The notes below the pieces were generated by a model. That model was not told where the DNA came from and searched no databases. It saw nothing but the letters and a program-made list of their open reading frames with translations. DNA of 6,810 nucleotides from CAZNVG01 sp964576475 (GTDB lineage Bacteria; Patescibacteriota; Saccharimonadia; Saccharimonadales; CAZNVG01), in the NCBI GenBank assembly GCA_964576475.1, contig CAZNVG010000056.1, positions 1 to 6,810 of the forward strand, in the 5' to 3' direction. Positions 1-5,628 of the stretch are shown piece after piece. Every line of letters begins with the position of its first letter. Within the stretch, counting starts at the first letter, position 1. Made by a program: the position numbers and the translations under genes.

Positions 1-11
1 GGAAATAGGAT

Positions 12-380
12 ATGAGAAAAACTACAGACCAAGTTAGAACACCTCCTAACCCAACTGGCAAGGGCGGATTTGGTGATAATCCAGAGAATAGAAACCCTGG
101 CGGTTGGAAGAAGACAGATACGCTGCGGTACAAAATAGAGAAAGCGTCGGAGCTAGACAGCGACGAGCTACAAGCGATAATTGACGACCCTAAAGAGTCC
201 ACCCTTATTAGAAGGTTCGCAGAAGCCACCCTAAAATCTGACTGGCGAATGATTAAAGAGATCACTGAAATGCTTTATGGCAAGCCTAGAGAAGCCGTAG
301 ATGTTACCACAAAAGGCGAGAGTATAAATGCTTACTCTCAGTTATCAGTAGAAGAATTAAAGAAACTTGCTGGGAAGTAA
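12..380 (+). CDS. Small terminase subunit (TerS-like)
   Basis: This 122-residue protein probably recognises phage DNA and recruits the large terminase to start packaging. The N-terminus carries a Gly/Asn/Pro-rich segment (GGFGDNPENRNPGGWKK, residues 18-34) that resembles the FxxGxSGNPxGRPKG-type leader of many TerS-like proteins. A helical, charged middle follows, then an LYGKPREAVDV motif near residue 88, matching the conserved 'GKP.q.vdv' segment near the end of such subunits. GGAA at positions 1-4 is the likely ribosome site for the ATG. The large terminase starts two bases after its stop, the usual terS-terL pairing. The name rests on motif resemblance and on this neighbour, because small terminases diverge strongly. 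I do not see a clear helix-turn-helix. Confidence 0.8.
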   Translation: MRKTTDQVRTPPNPTGKGGFGDNPENRNPGGWKKTDTLRYKIEKASELDSDELQAIIDDPKESTLIRRFAEATLKSDWRMIKEITEMLYGKPREAVDVTTKGESINAYSQLSVEELKKLAGK

Positions 381-382
381 AT

Positions 383-1786
383 GTGTCTATACCTCCCGAA
401 GTACAACACCAAGCTAGACTAGAACTAGCCCGAAGGAACTTCTGGGACTTTGAGCAGGAGCTTTACCCTCAGTTGTTCACAGATGAACGGAAGCTACTAA
501 AAGAAATGGCTGATACTATTCAGACCTTTATTGATGATAGCGACAAACACTACCTAGTCCTATCCGTTCCACCTGGACACTACAAATCCTTTACCGCCAA
601 GAATCTTGCTATGTGGCTTATGGGGCGAGACCCTCTCACTCGTATTATCGGAGTAGCTAACTCTGGCGACCTGGCGAGTATGTTCTCTACACAGATCCGA
701 GACACCATTCTCGGCATTAACTACGGCAAAGGCGGTACTCCATACACAGAGATATTCCCAGACACTAAGATTAAGTACGGCTTTGCGACTAAGAGTAAAT
801 GGGAACTAGACGGTAGCTCAGAACCTTCATATCGTGCTACAAGCCCTACAAGCGCTATTACAGGCTCAAGGGCAGACTATTTTATCGTGGATGATATTAT
901 CAAAAACCATACCGAGGCGATGAATGTAAACGCCTTGAAAGACCACTTTAACTTCTACAAGAATACACTCTTTAGCCGTACTGATGGTGATGACTATAAG
1001 TTTATATTCGTTATGCAGCGATGGGCTACTAACGACCTGTCTGGGGAGATTATAAAGCTATACGGCGATGATGTAGTGGTTGTATCGTATGAAATAGAGG
1101 ATAAAGACGGCAATATGCTTGAACCTTCGATTATGTCCAGAAAGAAGTTTGAAGAAGCCAAGAAAACCCTCGACCCTAACATCCTAAAGGCTAACTACTA
1201 CCAAAAGCCTGTAGACATTGAAGGAAGGTTATACAAAGGATTCGACGAGTGGGTAAAGCTTCCTGATAGCCCAATTCGCTACAGTAATACCGACGTAGCT
1301 GACGAGGGCAAGGATAATGTATGTACAATCAACTGGTTTAAGGTACAGACCGACAATGATATAAAAGTTTACATTACTGACATCTACTACTCGCCAGACA
1401 GGGCCGAGATCACCGAACCAGCTATCGCAAAGATGATAACTGCAGATCATGTAACAAAAGCAGAATTCGAGTCTAACAATGGTGGTAAAGGCTATGCTCG
1501 TAACGTTGAGCGTGAAATGAAAGCACTCGGTAATTACAGCACTATAGTAGAGTGGACACATCAAGGTTCAAATAAGGAGGCTCGTATCTTGGCTTCTAGT
1601 GCTTGGAACACTCGAAACATACTTATGCCACCTAACTGGACCAGTAAGTATCCTGATTTCGCTGGGGAGGTTCTAAGCTATGTAGCTGGTGGTAAGAACC
1701 ATCATGATGATGGCGTAGATGTTCTAGCGACTATATACGAACGTGCTGCAAATGTGCATAAAATCGAATACGGTGGCCTCCTTTAG
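383..1786 (+). CDS. terL: Large terminase subunit (TerL), packaging ATPase-nuclease
   Basis: This is the motor that cuts concatemeric phage DNA and drives it into the prohead through the portal. At 467 residues it has normal full length. The N-terminal ATPase shows a Walker A-like loop VPPGHYKS (residues 62-69, Lys68) and a Walker B segment ADYFIVDD (164-171, Asp170/Asp171) after the typical ITGSR. The C-terminal RuvC-like nuclease shows a first acidic motif TDVADEGKD (from Asp304), the conserved ESNNGGKGYAR segment, and HHDDGVD (440-446) carrying the last acidic residues. The start is GTG at 383, two bases after the terS stop, with GGGAAG five bases upstream. The ATG at 381 lies in another frame. 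In this family tyrosine in the Walker A loop replaces the more usual arginine or glycine, which is a mild variation. Confidence 0.96.
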   Translation: MSIPPEVQHQARLELARRNFWDFEQELYPQLFTDERKLLKEMADTIQTFIDDSDKHYLVLSVPPGHYKSFTAKNLAMWLMGRDPLTRIIGVANSGDLASMFSTQIRDTILGINYGKGGTPYTEIFPDTKIKYGFATKSKWELDGSSEPSYRATSPTSAITGSRADYFIVDDIIKNHTEAMNVNALKDHFNFYKNTLFSRTDGDDYKFIFVMQRWATNDLSGEIIKLYGDDVVVVSYEIEDKDGNMLEPSIMSRKKFEEAKKTLDPNILKANYYQKPVDIEGRLYKGFDEWVKLPDSPIRYSNTDVADEGKDNVCTINWFKVQTDNDIKVYITDIYYSPDRAEITEPAIAKMITADHVTKAEFESNNGGKGYARNVEREMKALGNYSTIVEWTHQGSNKEARILASSAWNTRNILMPPNWTSKYPDFAGEVLSYVAGGKNHHDDGVDVLATIYERAANVHKIEYGGLL

Positions 1787-1829
1787 TTTAGCCTCCCCAT
1801 AATTAAGAGTAGAAACAAGGAAAACTATT

Positions 1830-2048
1830 TTGAAACTACTGCACAAGCTCACAAAGAACATATCAGTAGCCTCTAAACAGGTACTTCATGCTATCAAAAA
1901 TAACCTAGCGGAACTTTACACTATGCTGATGCTATTCGTGGCGCTACCAAGTGTTGTATGGATGCTAGCAAGCCTAGAGTGGGGGTTACTACTATCCTTT
2001 ACTTTACAGGCTACGGTAGGCATTCTTTACATCCGAGGTAAACAATGA
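1830..2048 (+). CDS. Small two-helix membrane protein between terL and portal
   Basis: I do not recognise this 72-residue protein. It starts with TTG, supported by AAGGA at 1817-1821 at a good distance of eight bases. The first 28 residues are a basic, amphipathic-looking stretch (many Lys, two His). Two hydrophobic segments follow, about residues 29-48 and 51-68, separated by a single Glu-Trp turn, and a short RGKQ tail ends the protein. It therefore looks like a membrane hairpin. Its stop overlaps the portal start in an ATGA junction, and the portal's GAGGT ribosome site lies inside its last codons, so the two genes are probably translationally coupled. Size and topology would allow a holin-like or superinfection-exclusion-like protein, but nothing in the sequence decides this. 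Confidence 0.7.
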   Translation: MKLLHKLTKNISVASKQVLHAIKNNLAELYTMLMLFVALPSVVWMLASLEWGLLLSFTLQATVGILYIRGKQ

Positions 2049-3205
2049 AAGTACTTGGAACTGCTCTAGGTGTGAAAGCACAAGTTAATCTTGTAGGCGC
2101 TCCGTCGTTCGCGCAAGTAAATCCGTACGGACTATACAACCACTTTAAGTCCGACGAATACGCTAGCCACTACCCAAATATCCGCCCAATCACAAATGAG
2201 CTGATGACAATACCAGCATACGCTATTACCGCGAATGGTAAGCCGGTAAAGCATGCGGTTGTAAATGCACTATACCACCCTAATAAACGTGATAGTTACC
2301 CGCTTTTCATGGAGAAGCTAGGTGTATCCGTGCTTGCACAGGATTATACTTATCTGCTCGTATGGCGTCGTGATGGCGGAAAAGCAGAGCCAGGCGGTGA
2401 GTTTGGTTTTGGTGGTAATAACATTGCTGGTTTTACATTCCTAGAGTGTCCGGGAGTTGAGTATCGTGACGGTCGTATCTATTATAAGGTAGGTGCTCAA
2501 GAATTTTCAGAGGATGAAGTTATTGCTATTCCAGGTGGCGCAAAGCCTGGCAATCTTTACGGCGGTTATTCTCCGTACCTTGCGGCGGCGAAATGGGCTA
2601 CCCTCGACGGCTACATTGCTGATTTCCAAAATGGTTTCTTTGAAAACAATGCCATCCCTGCCGGTGTATTTAAGGTAGCGGCCCCAACCGTTAAAGAATA
2701 CACGGACATGGTGGAGAAGCTCAAAGAGCGCCACCGAGGAGCAGGGAACAACAATAATGTTTCCTACACTCACGTACCAATTGATGCTCAGGGCAATCAA
2801 GCGCCAGCCCAAGTTGAGTGGATACCATTCGCTCAAACAAATAAGGAGATAGACTTTAAGCCTCTCTTGCAACATGTAGATGACCGCTTGTCAGAGAACT
2901 ATGGTGTATCGGGAATAATCAAGGGCGTAGATTCTCAGGCGACCTACAACAATGCAGAAGTGTCAGAGGCTAACTTTGCCAAGCGTGCGGTACGTCCTCT
3001 CGCACTGCGTATATTCTCACAGATTACCCACGAGCTTAATCGCATCACTGGCGGTCTTGGCGCTTCAGTGACGTTTAAGTATGAAATCCCTGCCTTATCT
3101 GATGCAGAGAAAGTAAAGGCCGAGACGAAGAAACTAGAGTCAGAAATTATCCTCGAATACACCTCAGNNNNNNNNNNTATTGATTCTGAAATTATTATAA
3201 AGTAA
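2045..3205 (+). CDS. Portal protein (HK97 type), main part up to an artefactual stop
   Basis: The portal forms the dodecameric ring at one capsid vertex; DNA passes through it and the terminase docks on it. Family features are visible in order: HPN near residues 78-80 followed by a helical segment, GGYSPYLAAAKW (173-184), FFENNAIPAGVF (about 198-209), and YGVSGIIKG (from Tyr286) where the family usually has a 'gVP' motif. After these come the AEVSEANFAKRAVRPL helix and a charged helix before the gap. The start ATG overlaps the upstream TGA, with GAGGT at 2035-2039. Ten Ns at 3168-3177 interrupt the reading frame and a TAA follows at 3203. I read that stop as part of a degraded duplicate beside the gap. 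The real gene most likely continues in the same frame to 3535, giving about 481 residues once the 45-base artefact is collapsed. Confidence 0.9.
   Translation: MKVLGTALGVKAQVNLVGAPSFAQVNPYGLYNHFKSDEYASHYPNIRPITNELMTIPAYAITANGKPVKHAVVNALYHPNKRDSYPLFMEKLGVSVLAQDYTYLLVWRRDGGKAEPGGEFGFGGNNIAGFTFLECPGVEYRDGRIYYKVGAQEFSEDEVIAIPGGAKPGNLYGGYSPYLAAAKWATLDGYIADFQNGFFENNAIPAGVFKVAAPTVKEYTDMVEKLKERHRGAGNNNNVSYTHVPIDAQGNQAPAQVEWIPFAQTNKEIDFKPLLQHVDDRLSENYGVSGIIKGVDSQATYNNAEVSEANFAKRAVRPLALRIFSQITHELNRITGGLGASVTFKYEIPALSDAEKVKAETKKLESEIILEYTSXXXXIDSEIIIK
3168..3177. other. Assembly gap (10 Ns)
   Basis: Ten consecutive Ns join two contigs inside the portal gene. The length of ten looks like a placeholder rather than a measured size. 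The sequence on the right side repeats the left side imperfectly, so the two contigs probably overlap and no sequence may be missing. Confidence 0.97.
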
Positions 3206-3211
3206 ACTTCA
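3182..3211 (+). repeat. Near-duplicate of 3137-3166 next to the gap, probable assembly artefact
   Basis: Codon for codon, 3182-3211 matches 3137-3166 in the same frame at 21 of 30 bases. The two read DSEIIIK-stop-TS and ESEIILEYTS. Most differences fall at third codon positions or in a short central patch, as expected for a strain variant or a poor contig end. The TAA at 3203-3205 stands opposite a TAC tyrosine codon in the left copy. Collapsing the two copies gives one uninterrupted portal frame. Confidence 0.75.
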
Positions 3212-3535
3212 TACCCCTACTATTGGTCGCTCGATACTGTAGTTGACGCTTTCCAGTTATCAAACAGCTACAAGCTTCTACGAAAAGGTAGTGAAAAGCC
3301 TGTGATAGACAACGATAAACCAGAAGTTGACGAGGGTGATGAGGTAGATAATGCTCCAGATCCAGGAAAAATTGATGGGCTGACACCCTTAAGCTCTGTC
3401 GAGAAAGAGCTTCATTGCTCAAAATGCGACCGCTTTCTTGGCACTACAACTCAAGATAAATACCAAGACAGGATTAAGTGCAGCAACAGTGCTTGCCGGC
3501 AACTTGGGATACCAAGTGTAAAGGAGGTAATATGA
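3206..3535 (+). CDS. C-terminal remainder of the portal: acidic linker and C4 zinc ribbon
   Basis: This frame is the same as the portal frame and stays open from the artefactual TAA to a TGA at 3533. It begins TSYPYYWSLDTVVDAFQL and then SNSYKLLRKG, which resembles the end of HK97-type portals. Next comes an acidic linker rich in Asp, Glu and Pro (about 3302-3380). It ends with a C-x2-C-x17-C-x4-C arrangement, with cysteine codons at 3416, 3425, 3479 and 3494. This looks like a Com-type zinc ribbon (CxxC...LG...IKC...C). A GTG at 3302 could in principle start a separate 77-residue protein, but it has no ribosome site and would cut the likely portal tail. The last codon overlaps the next gene's ATG. 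I infer that it is the portal C-terminus rather than a separate gene. Confidence 0.7.
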   Translation, partial: TSYPYYWSLDTVVDAFQLSNSYKLLRKGSEKPVIDNDKPEVDEGDEVDNAPDPGKIDGLTPLSSVEKELHCSKCDRFLGTTTQDKYQDRIKCSNSACRQLGIPSVKEVI

Positions 3536-3834
3536 AAAACCTAACTTATCGACAAGGTTCGCTAATCTCTTTAGACGTAGAGCGAGCCAGTGATACCGCA
3601 ATAAGTGCAACATTGCTTTATAATGGTCCAATCGCCGATCAAATTACTGAGCTGTATGTAAACGGTGTAGCGCACTTCGAGTTTAGCCTGGATGACGTTG
3701 GCGAATATGAGTACCAGATTAACGAAAGCTACGAATCCGGGCCGCCAGATATTTATCCTAATATGGACAACTGTGACGGTGACTGTGACTTACCCAAAAT
3801 AACTATTTGTGAAGCCTTACCCGAGGGGTCGTAA
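3532..3834 (+). CDS. Small beta-rich structural protein upstream of the fibre
   Basis: I do not recognise this 100-residue protein by name. The start is ATG 3532, which overlaps the preceding TGA and has a near-perfect AAGGAGGT at 3521-3528; an in-frame GTG at 3478 lies further upstream and has no such site. Alternating hydrophobic and polar residues (GSLISLDV, AISATLLYNG, AHFEFSLDDVGEYEYQI) suggest a small beta sandwich. The pattern recalls short phage proteins and the N-terminal parts of baseplate proteins encoded next to fibres. The C-terminal third is acidic and cysteine-containing (NCDGDCDLPKITIC), possibly a metal site or disulphide. Its stop overlaps the fibre start (TAATG), so it is probably made together with the fibre. 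It may be an adaptor or decoration protein, which is an inference from position. Confidence 0.8.
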   Translation: MKNLTYRQGSLISLDVERASDTAISATLLYNGPIADQITELYVNGVAHFEFSLDDVGEYEYQINESYESGPPDIYPNMDNCDGDCDLPKITICEALPEGS

Positions 3835-5177
3835 TGACTACAATACGACTTATAAAGCACAATGGAAAAATAGTCCTAAAAAACAAGAGTGTAGCGATAA
3901 AGTTAGCACAAACTGGTAGGCGTGGACCATTAGGTGCCACAGGACCACAGGGACAGAAGGGTGATAATGGCCAGCAAGGTCCAATAGGTGCAACAGGCAC
4001 GCAGGGTCACCCAGGCGCTACCGGTCCTACGGGCCCTTCAGGCCTCACAGGAAGCACTGGGCCTCAAGGTGCAACAGGCCCACAAGGCGTACAGGGTGCT
4101 ACAGGCATGACTGGCCCTCAAGGTCCTATTGGTGCTACTGGCCCACAAGGCGACCCTGCAACGAATCTCGTTAGTTCTGTAGCTGGCAAAACTGGTGCAG
4201 TTACCCTGGATAAATCTGATGTTGGACTTGGCAACGTTGACAACACGAGTGATGCTGATAAGATTATCTCAACGGCTACACAGACGGCGCTGGATGGGAA
4301 AGCGAATTTCCCCGACACAGATAGCCATGTTCCAGTGAGAGACGGCACAGGTGCTCAATCGAGCCTCCGCTACACTTCAGGTACTACTGGTTACACAATT
4401 GGATTCAGAACAGCTGATGGACAAATTGGGGTAGGAGCACCTACGGATAACACACATGCTACTACCAAAGCCTACGTAGACACAGCAGACGCCCTAAAGG
4501 TCAATAAGGCTGGGGATAATATGACAGCTCGACTTGGCAACTCTTATAGCAATATGTCTATATCCAATACTCGTGGCGGTAAAGAGATAATATTTGGTGC
4601 TTCATCTATTGGCCATTTTGCGGCGATGGACTTAACCAACAACATAGAGTTTGTAAACATTATGTCTGACGGCTCAGGTATTAGGTTCGGCAACTCTAAC
4701 GCAAGAGGTCTTATCTACGGCACTGGCTTCCCTAACGGCGTAGTATCTGCCGTAGTCGGCTCTACCTACATAGATACAAACGCTACAAACGGTGCTATAG
4801 AATGGAAGAAAGCAACAGGCTCAGGCAATACTGGGTGGGTTGTGAGTGTGGGCGATACTGGGTGGAGAGATGTAAACTCAATTGTGGCTGGCTGCATTAT
4901 GAGGGTTAGACGGATTGGCAGTGTGGCTTACTGTAGGATTTACGGCTCTATTACAGCAACTGGAACTGTAGACCTTGGGTCGAAGCCTATAGGATTTAGA
5001 CCTAGTGTGTTTTCTCCTGGATATTACTTCCAGGGAGGAAGTGTCCCACTTAAACTAATGGACGACGGTGGTGGAATAGTACTATACTCTGCCGCATCTG
5101 GGGCTATATCTTCTGCTGTGTCGTCAGGTGCGACATCAGACCCATGGCCAACAACCCTACCAGGAACAGCAGTATAA
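3834..5177 (+). CDS. Collagen-like fibre protein (head or tail fibre)
   Basis: This 447-residue fibre subunit probably forms a trimer on the virion surface and may contact the host. Residues 1-27 form a short basic leader, a possible attachment piece. Residues 28-108 are 27 uninterrupted Gly-X-Y triplets, rich in GATGPQG, which should form a collagen-like triple helix. Then come modules familiar from phage fibres: a SVAGKTGAVTL segment, GLGNVDNTSDADK (131-143), ATTKAYVD (209-216) followed by ALKVNKAGDNMT, and a WKKATGSGNTGW...GDTGWRDV region (about 322-347) leading into the C-terminal domain (340-447). That domain is Gly/Ser-rich and beta-like and could be the binding tip. I see no intramolecular chaperone or enzyme motif. 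GAGG at 3823-3826 serves the ATG. The gene lies between portal and capsid genes, so a capsid-bound fibre is as plausible as a tail fibre. Confidence 0.9.
   Translation: MTTIRLIKHNGKIVLKNKSVAIKLAQTGRRGPLGATGPQGQKGDNGQQGPIGATGTQGHPGATGPTGPSGLTGSTGPQGATGPQGVQGATGMTGPQGPIGATGPQGDPATNLVSSVAGKTGAVTLDKSDVGLGNVDNTSDADKIISTATQTALDGKANFPDTDSHVPVRDGTGAQSSLRYTSGTTGYTIGFRTADGQIGVGAPTDNTHATTKAYVDTADALKVNKAGDNMTARLGNSYSNMSISNTRGGKEIIFGASSIGHFAAMDLTNNIEFVNIMSDGSGIRFGNSNARGLIYGTGFPNGVVSAVVGSTYIDTNATNGAIEWKKATGSGNTGWVVSVGDTGWRDVNSIVAGCIMRVRRIGSVAYCRIYGSITATGTVDLGSKPIGFRPSVFSPGYYFQGGSVPLKLMDDGGGIVLYSAASGAISSAVSSGATSDPWPTTLPGTAV
3915..4157 (+). repeat. Collagen-like Gly-X-Y repeat tract
   Basis: The tract holds 27 consecutive codon triplets with Gly in the first position and no interruption. 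Ala-Thr, Pro-Gln and Pro-Ile are frequent X-Y pairs. At DNA level it gives short imperfect direct repeats such as ggtgctac(a/t)ggc and ccacaagg(c). Such tracts vary in length by recombination or slippage, so copy number may differ between related phages. Confidence 0.92.
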
Positions 5178-5193
5178 TAAAAGGAGAAAACCT

Positions 5194-5388
5194 ATGGACT
5201 ACAAAACCCTCACAGAAGAACAACTACAAACCGAACGCCAAAACATCATGGACGAGATTGCTCGCCGTAATGACCTTGCGGATATACCAAAGCAAGCCGA
5301 AGAGATGGCACTACGCTTCGAGGAGCTAGGTGGTAGTAAATCAGACCTTGCACAAATCGTGAATGATGCGCGAGGCACTGCAACCTAA
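5194..5388 (+). CDS. Small coiled-coil protein following the fibre
   Basis: The protein has 64 residues and is unrecognised. The ATG at 5194 is chosen because AAGGAG at 5181-5186 sits seven bases upstream and just after the fibre stop. An in-frame ATG at 5128 would overlap the fibre gene by 50 bases and lacks a comparable site. The sequence is almost wholly helical and charged: LTEEQLQTERQNIMDEIARR has heptad-like spacing, and QAEEMALRFEELGG follows, so a short coiled coil is likely. Small helical proteins of this kind often follow fibre genes, where some assist fibre folding or assembly; that role is only an inference here. Confidence 0.78.
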   Translation: MDYKTLTEEQLQTERQNIMDEIARRNDLADIPKQAEEMALRFEELGGSKSDLAQIVNDARGTAT

Positions 5389-5394
5389 CGTAAG

Positions 5395-5553
5395 TTGCGA
5401 TACTATGCAAAGTTAGTTTGTGTGGTCGGTATACTCTTAGGCTCCTCATTAGTGAGTTCGAACGTAAGGTATATACCGACAATGGCAATAAGGATGACGA
5501 GCACTGTTCTGATAATCCTTCTTTTCATGGAAGTTATTTTAGCCTATTCATAA
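5395..5553 (+). CDS. Possible 52-residue two-helix membrane protein
   Basis: The frame that follows the coiled-coil gene stays open from 5389 to a TAA at 5551. From TTG 5395 it encodes 52 residues with two clear hydrophobic segments, LVCVVGILLGSSLVSS and STVLIILLFMEVILAYS, joined by a basic loop (NVRYIPTMAIRM). Such an alternation is unlikely to be noise, but there is no good ribosome site, and translation would have to restart seven bases after the previous stop. A start at ATG 5482 (AATGGCA) would leave only the second helix. The stop forms a TAATG junction with a 17-codon basic frame (5553-5606) that has no ribosome site of its own. Topology alone would fit a holin or a small membrane-active phage protein. 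Confidence 0.4.
   Translation: MRYYAKLVCVVGILLGSSLVSSNVRYIPTMAIRMTSTVLIILLFMEVILAYS
5425..5480 (+). promoter_or_regulatory. Long inverted repeat able to form a hairpin upstream of the protease-capsid gene
   Basis: GTCGGTATA at 5425-5433 is perfectly complementary to TATACCGAC at 5472-5480. The stem can continue after a small internal loop with 5435-5439 against 5465-5469. A further four-base hairpin (CTCA/TGAG, 5445-5448 and 5453-5456, loop TTAG) lies inside. No U-run follows, so it is not an ordinary intrinsic terminator. It could be an RNA processing or translational control structure for the highly expressed capsid gene. The role is inferred; the pairing is seen. Confidence 0.45.
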
Positions 5554-5628
5554 TGAAAGTAGAACCGAACAAGCAAAGTTCAAGAGAACGCAAGGGAGTG
5601 TTCTAACAACTTTAACAAAAGGAAAAGC

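Larger units (their letters stand above)
5389..5628. other. Segment without a secure gene before the protease-capsid gene
   Basis: These 240 bases are the longest stretch in the window without a confident gene; elsewhere the genes nearly touch. It holds the possible two-helix membrane protein (5395-5553), the inverted repeat (5425-5480) and a 17-codon basic frame (5553-5606). Another frame from TTG 5418 to 5606 begins MCGRYTL by chance but has no ribosome site. I see no convincing promoter or terminator. Confidence 0.6.

Noticed and set aside
1787..1829. A possible terminator after the large terminase.
   Set aside because: The region has a short direct repeat (gcctcc) but no inverted repeat with a U-run, and the next gene follows with its ribosome site.
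3302..3535. A separate 77-residue zinc-ribbon gene starting at GTG 3302.
   Set aside because: It has no ribosome site. The frame is the same as the portal's and is open upstream to the gap with portal-like sequence, so I prefer the portal C-terminus.
3803..4348. Antisense frames opposite the fibre gene with Pro-Gly-rich or Ser-rich translations.
   Set aside because: They are mirror images of the collagen-like repeat and fibre codons and have no ribosome sites or recognisable domains.
5430..5435. TATACT as a promoter -10 element before the capsid gene.
   Set aside because: No acceptable -35 element lies 15-19 bases upstream, and the bases are part of the inverted repeat.
5418..5606. A 62-codon frame starting MCGRYTL, the N-terminal signature of HMCES/YedK DNA-protein crosslink proteins.
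   Set aside because: Only these first residues match. The rest has no HMCES motifs, the protein would be far too short, and the TTG start has no ribosome site.
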